Program-made: the position numbers and the translations under genes
Assembly (NCBI GenBank): GCA_036273455.1
Contig: DASUHP010000039.1
Coordinates: 1-62,125, forward strand
From: CAIYRG01 sp036273455
Lineage (GTDB): Bacteria; Pseudomonadota; Alphaproteobacteria; Micropepsales; Micropepsaceae
Direction: 5' to 3'
Length of the DNA stretch: 62,125 nucleotides
Shown here: positions 1-8,914 of the stretch, in pieces
How positions within the stretch are numbered: position 1 is the first letter of the stretch
How the letters are laid out: each line of letters starts with the position of its first letter
The notes under the pieces: model-generated
Seen by the model: only the letters and a program-made list of their open reading frames with translations
Told to the model about the DNA's origin: nothing
Database searches by the model: none

Positions 1-552
1 GATTGCAGCGGGATCGAGTCGGCGGAAAACCTCCGCGAGAGCAATATGGATCGTGTACGGCACGACCCGAAGCGGCGGATAGATATCGGATGAGGCGAGC
101 ATCATCACCGCCTGCTTTGCTCCCGTCAAAGCGGCGAGAAACTCCGTGTGCCCCGGAAATCCGAACCCCGCTTCGGTCAAAGCCGATTTCTGGATTGGCG
201 CCGTCACCATCGCAGCGGCTTCGCCGTCAACACAGGCGCGAACGCAATATTCAATCGCGGCAGTCACCGCGCCGGCATTACGTGCCGATGGGCGGCCGGG
301 TTCGGCGTTCACCGGCGGCCCGGTTTCGATGACGGCGTCACGCAAGTCCGGGCGGTCGAGATTCAGCCGCGCGGCCATGTCACCCAGAAGTGCCGCATTC
401 CCTGCAATCCGCAGCGGGCGGCCGGCAATGTTGCCATGCAGTCGCGCGAAAGCTTTGATGGCGATTTCCGGGCCAATACCAGATGGTTCGCCCTGACTGA
501 TCAGAATGGGACGGCGGCGCGTCTGCCCGTCACCGGGTTTCGACAACGGCAT
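1..552 (-). CDS. pdxA: 4-hydroxythreonine-4-phosphate dehydrogenase, N-terminal part (runs off window)
   Basis: This is the N-terminal 184 codons of PdxA, the NAD-dependent, metal-dependent oxidase of 4-phosphohydroxythreonine in DXP-dependent pyridoxal phosphate synthesis in the cytoplasm. I translated it on the minus strand; it is open to the window edge. Seen: an early ISQGEPSGIGPE segment, equivalent to the PdxA substrate/NAD loop that is usually TPGDPAGIGPE, and GFPGHTEFLA, which carries the metal-binding histidine of the family. The ATG at 552 lies inside the last codons of surA (23 nt overlap), so the two are probably translationally coupled. surA-pdxA adjacency is classic in proteobacteria. 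The C-terminal two fifths are missing because of the window boundary, not a mutation. Confidence 0.93.
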   Translation of the reverse strand, partial: MPLSKPGDGQTRRRPILISQGEPSGIGPEIAIKAFARLHGNIAGRPLRIAGNAALLGDMAARLNLDRPDLRDAVIETGPPVNAEPGRPSARNAGAVTAAIEYCVRACVDGEAAAMVTAPIQKSALTEAGFGFPGHTEFLAALTGAKQAVMMLASSDIYPPLRVVPYTIHIALAEVFRRLDPAAI

Positions 553-2041
553 CGCGCCTGAGTTCGGTCAGATAGCTCTTGCCGAGGATCGCCATTTGCT
601 GAACGAACAATTGCTGCTGCAACTCGTCATGTGTGGGGAGCTGCACCGCCACGATTTTTGCCGGAGCGGGATCGCAACGCATGAAGACTTCCAGACCCAC
701 CGCGTCGAAAAAAGGCGCAATCACGTCGCCCGAATGCGATTTCAGGAGCGCTTCCCTGATGTTGTCCGCAAGGCCCCTGGGCTGAGTCGGGCCGAGTTCT
801 TCAAACTTCGTCCCCTCCACTTGCTTCGAGATGTTGGACAGATCCTGGCAGGACCGCACCTGCTGTTTGATGCCGTTGGCGAACTGCATCGCGCGATCTT
901 TGGTTTGCTGATCTGTCGTCGGCGGTACCGGTATAAGCATGCGTGCCAGCGGCAGGCTTGAATCCTCGGTGACGGCCTGTTCCGGTTTTTGCTCGACCTT
1001 CGTGCCGAGTGGCTCCCGCCGGTCACGCAGCAGGACGACGTAATATCCACCTTCGGATTTGATCGGCCCGGCAATATCGCCGGGATGCAGGCCATCCAGC
1101 GCCTTGTCGAGCTCCTCCGGCAATTGGCCTTCGACCACCCAGCCGATATTGCCGCCATCCGCGGCAGAAGGTGACTGACTGAACTGTGTTGCCACCGCAG
1201 CAAATGGTGCGCCCTGTTTGATCTGATTGGCGATCTGCTCGGCACTGCTCTTGATCGTGTTTTCGTCTTCCGGACGATTGACCGACAGGAAGATTTCGGA
1301 AACCTCGAATTGCGGCTTGTCGGCGCCCTGCTTCAGCCGGCCCATGGCTTCGTCGACCTGCTGATCGCTGATCTGAACATCGCTGCTGTAGCGTGCCGAC
1401 ACCAGCCTTTGCCAGGTCAGTTGCGCCGCAAGCTGCTGGCGGAATACATCAGGAGATACGCCGGCCTCCTTGATCGTCATGGCAATCTGGTCGATCGTGA
1501 CATGGTTGTCATCGGCGATGTTCTTCAGCGCCTTGTCGACATCAGCTTTGGTGACATTGACCTTGTGCTTGTTGGCCTCCTGCAGCTCGAGCACTTCGTC
1601 TTCCAGCGAGCGCAGCACCTGGGCGCGAATCTGGGCAAGATTCTCCTTGCTCGGCCGCAACCCGGACGTAGCGACATACAATGCCGTCCGTTGATCCAGG
1701 TCGTAATCGGAAATCACGGTGTCGTTGACGATGGCCGCAATGCCGCTCGACCGCGGGGCCGTGATATTGACTTGCTCCGGATTGGCCGGCTGTGCCGGGG
1801 CAGCCTGAGGCGGCGCCGCCGGCTGCGGGGTGGGTGCTTCTGCCGCAGGCGCCATTGGCGCTTCAGGCGCGGGTGCAGCGTCCGGCACGGCGACGGGTGG
1901 CGCGCCGGCGGTGATGGCGGGCGGTAACGGGGTTCCTCCGGGCAGCAGTTCGAGAGTCGAGGTCTGGGCCGCGGCGGTCAGCGGCAAGCAGATGATCCCA
2001 CTGAGGTACAGCGCGCGGACTGAGTACTTGCGGTAGGGCAC
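530..2041 (-). CDS. surA: Periplasmic peptidyl-prolyl isomerase/chaperone SurA
   Basis: Periplasmic chaperone that escorts unfolded outer-membrane proteins, including LptD, to the BAM complex. Seen: a hydrophobic signal segment (YLSGIICLPLTAAAQ), an Ala/Pro/Glu-rich linker of about 80 residues, a SurA N-terminal domain (about residues 90-240) with the typical VNDTVISDYDLDQR opening, one complete parvulin-type rotamase domain (ISEIFLSV-like start to GGYYVVLLRDRR) and a C-terminal helix region. Only one parvulin domain is evident, as is usual in alphaproteobacteria. The frame is open to 2179, but GTG at 2041 is preceded by GAGGAA at good spacing and directly precedes the signal peptide; ATG at 2059 is the alternative. 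It follows lptD after about 195 bp and overlaps pdxA. Confidence 0.93.
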   Translation of the reverse strand: MPYRKYSVRALYLSGIICLPLTAAAQTSTLELLPGGTPLPPAITAGAPPVAVPDAAPAPEAPMAPAAEAPTPQPAAPPQAAPAQPANPEQVNITAPRSSGIAAIVNDTVISDYDLDQRTALYVATSGLRPSKENLAQIRAQVLRSLEDEVLELQEANKHKVNVTKADVDKALKNIADDNHVTIDQIAMTIKEAGVSPDVFRQQLAAQLTWQRLVSARYSSDVQISDQQVDEAMGRLKQGADKPQFEVSEIFLSVNRPEDENTIKSSAEQIANQIKQGAPFAAVATQFSQSPSAADGGNIGWVVEGQLPEELDKALDGLHPGDIAGPIKSEGGYYVVLLRDRREPLGTKVEQKPEQAVTEDSSLPLARMLIPVPPTTDQQTKDRAMQFANGIKQQVRSCQDLSNISKQVEGTKFEELGPTQPRGLADNIREALLKSHSGDVIAPFFDAVGLEVFMRCDPAPAKIVAVQLPTHDELQQQLFVQQMAILGKSYLTELRRDAVVETR

Positions 2042-2070
2042 GGTTTCCTCTTCAACCATCCTGCGCCTGA

Positions 2071-2166
2071 AGCGCAATCCGGCGAAGTGTGAGCGGTTCG
2101 CCGACAGATTGCGCGACAATCCAGGGATTCCAGAGCATGATCCAATTGCAATTGGATCATGCTCTG
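2071..2166. repeat. Rhizobial-type double palindrome (family E, copy 1)
   Basis: Two adjacent palindromes lie between surA and lptD. Module 1 (2071-2120) has outer arms GCGCAATC/GATTGCGC and inner arms CGGCGAA/TTCGCCG. Module 2 (2131-2166) is a perfect 18+18 bp inverted repeat centred on CAATTG|CAATTG and carrying GAGCATGATCC. The same pair occurs in reverse order and orientation at 59459-59556. GATC-containing palindromes of this kind are known to be dispersed in Hyphomicrobiales genomes. It may form an RNA hairpin between the two genes. Confidence 0.85.
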
Positions 2167-2235
2167 GTCCGCCGGACAATCGGCAAATCTACGCATTTCA
2201 TGTGCCGCTGCAAGCATCTATAGCAGGGGGCGGGT

Positions 2236-4476
2236 CTAGTGGATGGTTCCACCGGCGCCGGTCTTCAGCCCGATATGAAAAACAATGGACGAAGACGGGG
2301 GCAAATCCAAAATGCTTGTGTAACGGCGGTTGAACCCCAGTGCTGCGACAAAACAGTCATTGTCGTAGGTCACACCGAAGCCCGCCTCCAGCATTTTGCC
2401 GTTCGCGAGATCGCGCTGTGCGACGCCGAACACGCCCCAGTTCCGGTACAGGATCACGGTCGCATTCAGGTTGATCTGTTCCTGTTGTCCCAATGTCGGG
2501 TCGGCCACGCCGGGCGGCAGCTTCACGTAACTCAATTGAATGTTCGACAGACCAAACCGCGCCGTAACGTAGAGCTCGTTCTGCTGGATCGTTCCTTTAT
2601 TTGGGTCGAAACTGAACTGGTGGGTGAGCTCAAAATTGGCAAAATCCGCCGTGATCCGGCCGACAACATTCGACGCGTTGTTGTCAAGCTGCAATGCTGG
2701 CGGCAGACCCGGCTGGGTGGTGAAGCGGTACTGCTCGCCCAGCATGCCGGTCACCTGTCCGCCCGCCATCAGGGCGGTGGACCGCAATCCGAATGTCGCA
2801 CGTGTGCCCCCGGTCCACAGATCGAGGCCGGGCGAAGGATTGGGTTCGAACAGATTCGTCGCCGAAAGCGAATAGGCGATGCTGTCCTCGTTGGGCAGCC
2901 CCCTCGGATTGCCGCCATTCGTTGCCGTGATAAGCTGCGCAATCGGTTCGACGACCAGATCGGTTTCATCGGGAAAAAATCCGCCGCTGAGGTCGCGGGC
3001 AAAGGGCCAGCGCCATTCCAGCATGGCATAGGCGAGCCCGCGGCCGATGGTTTCGCTGTTCGACGGGGCAGTCGGGGTGTCCGCCAGCGCGTCCTGGACA
3101 TAATAGGCATCCCCCCGCGCGAAGCCTTCCGCGCTGAGCACCTGACCATCAGATGTGGTGTAGGGAAACAGCCAATCGACATCGGATGAGCCGCGAAACA
3201 CGTCGGTCCCGCTGCCGCGATTGAGGTACAGCGTGCTTGCATCCACTTTCAGCCGGCCACCCCAGATCCGGTCTTCGGGAATATAGGTGTAGGACAGCGA
3301 CGGGAGGACCAGCGGGATTTCGGACTGGAAATCCGAGGCCCTGAGACTCTGGAAATAATAGCTGATGATTTCTCCGCGGCTGCGTCCGTCCACGACGTCG
3401 GAATAGACGTCATTGGTCAGGCGGTCGGTGTCGGAAATATTATAGCGGTGCAGATAGGTGCGGTTGGACGAGAGTTGCGCATCGAAGCCTACGCGCCAAT
3501 CGTCGCTTAGCGGAAGCCAGCCTTGTCCGAACAGCCCGCTCATCCACGTGTCCTCGCCTGGCTGATCATGGGCGCGTTGATCAAAGGTGAGGGAAGGCTG
3601 GATCCACAGACCTCCGCCCGAAGCAAAGCGCTCGCGGAATTCGCCCTGCAATGACTCGCCCGCGGTCACTGTCAGGAACGGTGCGAGCGTCAGATCGGCG
3701 CTGTCGGAGAAATTGTAGTAATAAGGCAGCTTGAGGAATGGGCCGAGCAGTCCGGTGTCGCCGATGTCGGGCAGCAAAAAGCCATTCTGGTAACGCACCG
3801 TGGGATCCGCCTGCGAGAAGATCGGCAGCCATAGAACCGGGACACCGAGAAATTCCACCGAAGCGTCCTCGAAATAGACTTTCTTCTCGAGTTCATCATG
3901 CACGACGCGTGCAGCACGGATTTCCCAGGTCGGCGTCTGATCGCCGTCTTCGGCACACAGCTCGCAGGGTGTATAGACAGCGCCGTTGGTGATCGTAAAT
4001 CGCCCTTCGCGCCGTTCCGCCGAGTTGGCCGCGATCCTTCCGCGTTGGCCGAGCAGGGCAGAAAAGCCCTGTAGCGCCCCCTCACGGTAATCGCGCGTCA
4101 ATTCCACGCTGTTGGCATAAGCGACATCGCCTGCCGCATTCTGGATGCTGACATTGCCGGATGCCATCACGACATCCGTGTTCTCATTGTAAGTGACCTG
4201 ATCGGCGATCAGCGTCCGGTCGTCGCTCGAAATTTCGACATGCCCCTGCGCGGTGACAACGCCCTTCGTTGCGTCATAGATGACCTGGTCAGCCTGCAGC
4301 AGCAACTGTCTGGGCGGCGCGGATTGCGGTGCTGCGCCGCCGGTCAAAATGGCGATGCCAAAAATCGAGAAGCGAGAAAATAGAAACGAGAAGCGAGAAA
4401 AATTCCGTTTCCCGCTTCTCGATCCTCGCTTGTCGCTTCTCGTTGCTCGCCCCCGCAGGCCCCCCCCAAAACTCAC
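2236..4476 (-). CDS. lptD: LPS-assembly protein LptD
   Basis: Outer-membrane beta-barrel that inserts lipopolysaccharide into the outer leaflet with LptE. Seen: after the signal region, an OstA/LptA-like N-terminal domain (LLLQADQVIYD, VVTAQGHVEI, IADQVTYNE repeats, about residues 55-150), then a long barrel domain with the LptD hallmark WEIRAARVVHD and EFLGVPVLWLPIF. The length of 746 aa is normal for alphaproteobacteria. The start is GTG at 4476, overlapping the lptG stop by four bases and preceded by GAGGAGG five bases upstream, so it is well supported. Odd: residues about 15-40, the basic n-region of a long signal peptide, are encoded by a GAGAAGCGAGAA-type low-complexity repeat that includes two SRFS units. 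It belongs to the lptF-lptG-lptD operon. Confidence 0.94.
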   Translation of the reverse strand: MSFGGGLRGRATRSDKRGSRSGKRNFSRFSFLFSRFSIFGIAILTGGAAPQSAPPRQLLLQADQVIYDATKGVVTAQGHVEISSDDRTLIADQVTYNENTDVVMASGNVSIQNAAGDVAYANSVELTRDYREGALQGFSALLGQRGRIAANSAERREGRFTITNGAVYTPCELCAEDGDQTPTWEIRAARVVHDELEKKVYFEDASVEFLGVPVLWLPIFSQADPTVRYQNGFLLPDIGDTGLLGPFLKLPYYYNFSDSADLTLAPFLTVTAGESLQGEFRERFASGGGLWIQPSLTFDQRAHDQPGEDTWMSGLFGQGWLPLSDDWRVGFDAQLSSNRTYLHRYNISDTDRLTNDVYSDVVDGRSRGEIISYYFQSLRASDFQSEIPLVLPSLSYTYIPEDRIWGGRLKVDASTLYLNRGSGTDVFRGSSDVDWLFPYTTSDGQVLSAEGFARGDAYYVQDALADTPTAPSNSETIGRGLAYAMLEWRWPFARDLSGGFFPDETDLVVEPIAQLITATNGGNPRGLPNEDSIAYSLSATNLFEPNPSPGLDLWTGGTRATFGLRSTALMAGGQVTGMLGEQYRFTTQPGLPPALQLDNNASNVVGRITADFANFELTHQFSFDPNKGTIQQNELYVTARFGLSNIQLSYVKLPPGVADPTLGQQEQINLNATVILYRNWGVFGVAQRDLANGKMLEAGFGVTYDNDCFVAALGFNRRYTSILDLPPSSSIVFHIGLKTGAGGTIH
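4366..4450. repeat. GAGAAGCGAGAA low-complexity inverted repeat (family F, copy 1)
   Basis: Degenerate tandem CGAGAAGCGAGAA units on the left arm and their complements (CGCTTCTCG) on the right arm form an imperfect long hairpin around 4405. The tract lies wholly inside the start of lptD and is translated. A similar tract is at 8855-8914. No mobile-element gene is attached. Confidence 0.8.
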
Positions 4477-5564
4477 CCGTCCTCCTCATGGAACAAAAGC
4501 GTCATTCCGAGGAGCAGGGCGGCTGCGGCGGGGGCAGCCGCTGCGAGCGGCGGCGGCAGCATTCCAGATTGGCCGAGCGCACTGGTGAGATTGCCGAGAA
4601 AATACACACCGAAACCCGACATGACGGCCAGGATCAGCAGTCGCGCCTGTCCGCCAAGCCGCACGAGATGCAGCGAAAAACTGGCCGCCATGAAAACCAT
4701 CGCAGCAAACAGTAGCGGCAGCACCAGCAGCGAGTACCAGTAGATTTTGTGCCGCACCGCCGAAAATCCTGCCGCCTCGGCATTGGCGATGAAGCGCGGC
4801 AATTCCCAGAACGAAATGGTATCCGGCGAGGCGAAACTCTCTTCGATTTCCTGCGGCGTCAGGTCCGTCGGCAGGTCGTAGGTGTCACGGTGTTGCGGCC
4901 GGCCATCAAGTCCGCTCACCCAGGCATTGCTCAAGTGCCACCGGCCCTTTTGCAGGTCACCGGTCGCGGCATCGATACGGCCGGCATAGCGATCCTGCCC
5001 CTCATAATTGAATATGATGATGTCTTCGAGGTGCACGCCCTGATCGGCGACGCGAAGGGCATGCACAACCGATTGGTGTTCGCCATCGCCCTGGCGCAAC
5101 CACAGACCGGTCGAGGAAACCGAAAGCTGTGACGCCTGGCCGTGGACATAGCGCGCTTCGAGGCGCGAATACTGCGCCAGGAATGACGCCGCCATCGGGC
5201 TGAACAGCGTCATCGCCGCCACCCCGAGGACAATCGAGACCGCCAGCGGCGGCGCGAGAAATTCCCAGGCCGAGATGCCTGATGCGCGCACAGCCACCAA
5301 TTCGTGGTTTTTCGACATCCGCGCGAAAGCCAGAACGGCGCCGAGCAGCACCGCAAAGGGCAGCAGCTTTTGTGCGACATCCGGCAGTTTCAACAGGCTC
5401 ATGGTCACAACCACGCTCGCCGGTATCCCGCGGTCGCTGTTGCGCGTAAACTGATCCGCGAGATCGAGCGACAGTGCCAGTGCCGAAAGCGCGGCGAAAA
5501 CTGTTCCCACCGACAGGGTGAAGCGCCGCGCCAGATACGCCATCAGGGTCGGCGACCAATTCAT
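4473..5564 (-). CDS. lptG: LPS export permease LptG
   Basis: Inner-membrane permease subunit of the LptB2FG transporter that extracts LPS from the inner membrane. Seen: YjgP/YjgQ-family layout with an N-terminal membrane pair (FTLSVGTVFAALSALALS onward), further membrane helices near residues 55-125, a periplasmic jellyroll-like middle with GLWLRQGDGEHQSVVHA and ERYAG-type motifs, and three C-terminal helices (YSLLVLPLLFAAMVFMA; LILAVMSGFGVYF; the Ala/Leu-rich end). Length 363 aa is typical. The ATG at 5564 overlaps the lptF stop (ATGA), and the lptD start overlaps its own stop, so lptF, lptG and lptD are one coupled unit. LptG rather than LptF is inferred from being the second gene of the pair. 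Confidence 0.94.
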   Translation of the reverse strand: MNWSPTLMAYLARRFTLSVGTVFAALSALALSLDLADQFTRNSDRGIPASVVVTMSLLKLPDVAQKLLPFAVLLGAVLAFARMSKNHELVAVRASGISAWEFLAPPLAVSIVLGVAAMTLFSPMAASFLAQYSRLEARYVHGQASQLSVSSTGLWLRQGDGEHQSVVHALRVADQGVHLEDIIIFNYEGQDRYAGRIDAATGDLQKGRWHLSNAWVSGLDGRPQHRDTYDLPTDLTPQEIEESFASPDTISFWELPRFIANAEAAGFSAVRHKIYWYSLLVLPLLFAAMVFMAASFSLHLVRLGGQARLLILAVMSGFGVYFLGNLTSALGQSGMLPPPLAAAAPAAAALLLGMTLLFHEEDG

Positions 5565-6691
5565 GCCGGATGTCCATCAGGCCTGGATCGGGAGCCGAAC
5601 TGCAGCAGCGCAGGAAGACGCAGTTCCGTCAGCGCGGATGCCGCCACCAGGGTGCCGAGGATCGGCAGAAGATACAGCAGGAACGTCATTGTCATGTTGC
5701 GGGCCGCGATACCCTGCGCGGCGTAACCGAGCAGCCTGAGACCGGTGCCAAGCAGCACGGCCACGGTGAGCCGCAATACAAAACCGCCGCGGGTCATCGG
5801 GCCTTTGCCGGTCGCCACCAGCGCGATAAGCGCAAACGCAATGCAGTATAGCGGCGCGGTGATCCGGTTATGCGCTTCCGCCACAAATGCTGAGCGCTGC
5901 CGCTCGTTCAGCTCAGCCGGCGGATGCAGCAAGTCCGCAATATAATGGTCGCTCGCGTCGCGGTCGGCGGCACGCTGCGGGCCGCCGAACTGGTCGAGGT
6001 TGAAGACATAGCGGTCGAATTTCAGAAGCGACAGCCGCGCCCCGCCTTGCTCCGACCGTTCGATATGGCCGTTGATCATGATAAGGCGCGGCCCGTTTGG
6101 CGTCTGCGCCAGGACACCGGACTCGGCGAGATAGGTTGATGGATGTTGCGGCTGCCGGTTGTCGTGCACCAGGATGCCGCGGATTTCGCCACGTGGGGTG
6201 ATGTCGCGGATGAAAACCGTCAGCCCATTGCCGGGCGAGTTGAAAGTCCCTTCGCGTAAGATAGCCGCCCCGATATCGGCGCGAATGTCGAACAATTTTT
6301 CGTTCATCGCGCGTTGACCGAGCGGCATCAGATAAAGGCTGCACGCATAAGTGATCGCCATCGCCACAATCGCGGCGCTTAAGACCGGCAGGGCGGTCTG
6401 CAACCGGCTGACGCCCGATGACCACATCACGACCAGCTCACTGTCGGAATTCAGCCGGCTGAGCACGAACAATGCCGCGCCGAAGAATGCGATTGGTACG
6501 ATCACCACCAGCAGGCTGGGCAGCATCAGCATCGTCAGCCAGGCAAACAGCGCCGCGGGTTGGCCACGGTTGATCACCACATCCAGCAGCCGCAGCGATT
6601 GTGTCATCCAGATCACAAGCGTCAGGATCACCGTAAACAGCAGAAACGGACCGATGATCTGGCGAAGGATGTAGAAGAAAAGGCTGCGCAT
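5561..6691 (-). CDS. lptF: LPS export permease LptF
   Basis: First gene of the lptFGD unit; partner permease of LptG in the ABC transporter that feeds LPS into the Lpt bridge. Seen: an N-terminal aromatic start (MRSLFFYILRQIIGPFLLFT) leading into a first helix, LRLLDVVINRG just after it as in the family, helices near 60-85 and 100-125, a beta-rich periplasmic middle containing REGTFNSPGNGLTVFIRD, and three C-terminal helices. 376 aa is family length. It is divergent from pepA, with about 100 bp between the two starts. That gap contains TTGCGT and a GCTATCT-like hexamer, but I cannot assign them with confidence. Confidence 0.94.
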   Translation of the reverse strand: MRSLFFYILRQIIGPFLLFTVILTLVIWMTQSLRLLDVVINRGQPAALFAWLTMLMLPSLLVVIVPIAFFGAALFVLSRLNSDSELVVMWSSGVSRLQTALPVLSAAIVAMAITYACSLYLMPLGQRAMNEKLFDIRADIGAAILREGTFNSPGNGLTVFIRDITPRGEIRGILVHDNRQPQHPSTYLAESGVLAQTPNGPRLIMINGHIERSEQGGARLSLLKFDRYVFNLDQFGGPQRAADRDASDHYIADLLHPPAELNERQRSAFVAEAHNRITAPLYCIAFALIALVATGKGPMTRGGFVLRLTVAVLLGTGLRLLGYAAQGIAARNMTMTFLLYLLPILGTLVAASALTELRLPALLQFGSRSRPDGHPA

Positions 6692-6794
6692 CGTGCGTCT
6701 TGCCTAGCAGAAATTGCACGATTCGTCAGAAAAATTGCGTCCCGCATTCGTGCATCTGCTATCTGGTGGGCGAACGGCACAATGGAGTGGGGGA

Positions 6795-8297
6795 ATGGAA
6801 ATTTCATTTGACCGGCAGCGCGAGATTCAGCAGGGCGCGCTGGTCGTTGGCATCCTCGACGGCGGGAAGCTGACCGATTCGGCCACGGCAGCCGACAAGG
6901 CAACCAGCGGGGCGCTGTCACGCGCGATAGCGGCCGGGCGCTTCAGGGGGCAGTCGGGCCACAGCCTGGAATTACTGGTCCCGGCGGGCGTCAATGCGAC
7001 AAGAGTCATTCTGGCGGGCCTCGGCAAAGCTGAAGAATTTGGCACCGCGGCGGCCGAGCGTCTTGCTGCGTCGATTGCCGGACGCCTGCTCGTGGGCGGC
7101 GAAGATGTCCTGACATTTCAACTCGACCGGCCGAAGAAATCACCGCTGTCCGACGCCGAACTGGCCGCCCATCTCGCCTTCGGCGCGATGCTTCGCAGCT
7201 ACCGCTTCGATATTTACCGCAGCATCAAGGACGAAGAACGTCCGACGCTGAAGCGCGTGGTGGTTTCCACTCCCGAGGCGGCTCGTGCCCGTAAACTATG
7301 GGCCAGACTGGCCGCGCTTGCCGAAGGCATGTTTCTCGCCCGCGATTTCGTCAATGAACCCGCAAACGTTCTCTACCCGGATGAATTCGCACGGCGCTGC
7401 ACGGAGCTGCGCAAGCTCGGCGTGTCGGTCGAAATCCTCGATGTGCCGGCGATGAAAAAACTCGGAATGAATACGCTTTTGGGCGTGGGGCAGGGAAGCG
7501 CGCATGATTCGCGCCTGGTCGTAATGCGGTGGAACGGCCGCCGCGGCGGGAAGTCGGCAAAGCGTGGCACTCCGCTGGCCTTTGTCGGAAAGGGCGTTTG
7601 TTTCGATTCGGGCGGGTTGTCGCTCAAACCCGCCGCTTCGATGATGGGCATGAAAGGAGATATGGCGGGCGCCGCGGCCGTCACGGGGGCGATGCGCACG
7701 CTCGCGTTGCGAAAGGCGCGCGCCGATGTGGTGGGCGTCATCGGGCTGGTTGAGAATATGACCGGCAGCAACGCCCAGCGGCCGAACGACATCGTCAAAA
7801 CCATGTCGGGCCAGACGATCGAAATCCTCAACACCGATGCCGAAGGCCGGCTCGTGCTTGCCGATGCGCTCTGGTACACGCAGTCGCGCTTCGCTCCACG
7901 CTTCATGATCGATCTCGCGACGCTGACCGGCGCCATCCTGGTGGCGCTTGGCGCCGAACACGCCGGGCTGTTCTGCAACGATGACGAATTGGCGAAAGAA
8001 ATCGTCAAAGCCGGAGCCGCCGAAGGAGAACCGGTCTGGCGCCTGCCGCTCGGTGATGCTTATGACCAGATGGTCAAATCGAAAATCGCCGACATGAAAA
8101 ATATCGGCGGACCGCATGCGGGCTCGATCACCGCGGCGCAGATTTTGCAGCGCTTCGTCAACAAGGTTCCCTGGGCGCATCTCGACATTGCCGGCGTCGC
8201 CTGGCAGGACGGGGAACAAAAGCCGCTGATCCCCTCATGGGGCACCGGCTGGGGCGTGCGTCTGATCAACCGCCTTGTCGATCAGTACTCAGATTAA
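6795..8297 (+). CDS. pepA: Leucyl aminopeptidase (M17 family)
   Basis: Cytosolic dinuclear-metal aminopeptidase that removes N-terminal residues from peptides. Seen: the M17 catalytic region GKGVCFDSGGLSLKP (metal-binding Lys and Asp), MKGDMAGAAAV, the signature NTDAEGRL that holds the Asp/Glu metal ligands, and DLATLTGAILVALG. Length of about 500 aa matches the family. The frame extends to 6714, but ATG at 6795 is chosen because it starts directly at the family-like MEISFDRQ and is preceded by GGAGTGGGGG. It is divergent from lptF and about 90 bp upstream of holC; pepA-holC is a common alphaproteobacterial pair. The gap holds a family D palindrome. Confidence 0.95.
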   Translation: MEISFDRQREIQQGALVVGILDGGKLTDSATAADKATSGALSRAIAAGRFRGQSGHSLELLVPAGVNATRVILAGLGKAEEFGTAAAERLAASIAGRLLVGGEDVLTFQLDRPKKSPLSDAELAAHLAFGAMLRSYRFDIYRSIKDEERPTLKRVVVSTPEAARARKLWARLAALAEGMFLARDFVNEPANVLYPDEFARRCTELRKLGVSVEILDVPAMKKLGMNTLLGVGQGSAHDSRLVVMRWNGRRGGKSAKRGTPLAFVGKGVCFDSGGLSLKPAASMMGMKGDMAGAAAVTGAMRTLALRKARADVVGVIGLVENMTGSNAQRPNDIVKTMSGQTIEILNTDAEGRLVLADALWYTQSRFAPRFMIDLATLTGAILVALGAEHAGLFCNDDELAKEIVKAGAAEGEPVWRLPLGDAYDQMVKSKIADMKNIGGPHAGSITAAQILQRFVNKVPWAHLDIAGVAWQDGEQKPLIPSWGTGWGVRLINRLVDQYSD

Positions 8298-8298
8298 A

Positions 8299-8373
8299 TT
8301 CCCTTGCGGGAGAGGGCGGCGCGCCCGCGCTTGCGAAGCAAGCGCGCATTGGCGCTCCGGGTGAGGGGTGAAC
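8299..8373. repeat. Intergenic palindromic repeat, family D copy 1
   Basis: CCTTGCGGGAGAGGGCGGCGC opens the element and CTCCGGGTGAGGGG closes it, with a perfect GCGCTTGC-gaa-GCAAGCGC hairpin inside. It fills the pepA-holC gap. A second copy at 27893-27972 has the same ends with a different internal hairpin. Confidence 0.75.
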
Positions 8374-8389
8374 AACCCGAAGCGAAGAA

Positions 8390-8857
8390 ATGGAAATTAT
8401 CTTCTACTGCCTCGAACGCAAAAGCATTGAAGACATCCTGCCCGGTCTGCTCGAACGCACGATCGAGCGCGGCTGGCGCGCCGTTGTGCGCACCGATTCC
8501 ACGGAGCGGATGAATGCGCTCGACAATCACTTGTGGACATATTCCGAAGAGAGCTTCCTTGCCCACGGCACTGAGGCCACTGGCCATCCGTCCCTGCAAC
8601 CTGTCTACCTCACGACAGGCGACGAAAATCCGAACTCTTCCTCGGTCCTCTTCCTCGCCGGCAGCGAAGTGCCGTCGCATTGGAATGTTCCGCGCCTGGC
8701 CGGCTATTCGCGCGTCGTCGTCCTGTTCAACGGTCAGGATACGGACCTTCTCGCCGCCGCTCGCGCATCCTGGCGCGAGGCGCAGGCCTGCGGTCACCAA
8801 ACGGCGTTCTGGCGGCAAAACCCGGCTGGCAAATGGGAGCAACAGAAATCAGACTAG
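8390..8857 (+). CDS. holC: DNA polymerase III chi subunit
   Basis: Chi subunit of the clamp-loader complex, which links the polymerase III holoenzyme to single-strand-binding protein. Seen: MEIIFYCL start, the LLERTIERGWRAVVR segment with conserved basic and aromatic residues, DNHLWTYSEESFLAHG and a C-terminal Rossmann-like half with VVVLFNGQDTDLLAAAR. 155 aa is usual for this family. It lies in the same direction as pepA and convergent with rnr, 19 bp apart at the stops. No clear terminator is seen between them; the shared gap is part of a family F low-complexity tract. Confidence 0.92.
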   Translation: MEIIFYCLERKSIEDILPGLLERTIERGWRAVVRTDSTERMNALDNHLWTYSEESFLAHGTEATGHPSLQPVYLTTGDENPNSSSVLFLAGSEVPSHWNVPRLAGYSRVVVLFNGQDTDLLAAARASWREAQACGHQTAFWRQNPAGKWEQQKSD

Positions 8858-8914
8858 AAGCGAGAAGCGGCGCTCGTTACCTCTCGTTCCTCGTTCCTCG
8901 TTTCTCGCTCCTCT
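8855..8914. repeat. GAGAAGCGAGAA low-complexity inverted repeat (family F, copy 2)
   Basis: GAAGCGAGAAGCG is followed by CGTTCCTCGTTCCTCGTTTCTCGCTCCTC, an imperfect inverted repeat of the kind seen at 4366-4450. It spans the last codon of holC, the short gap and the last ten or so codons of rnr, whose basic tail (SEKRGTRNER) it encodes. Confidence 0.75.
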
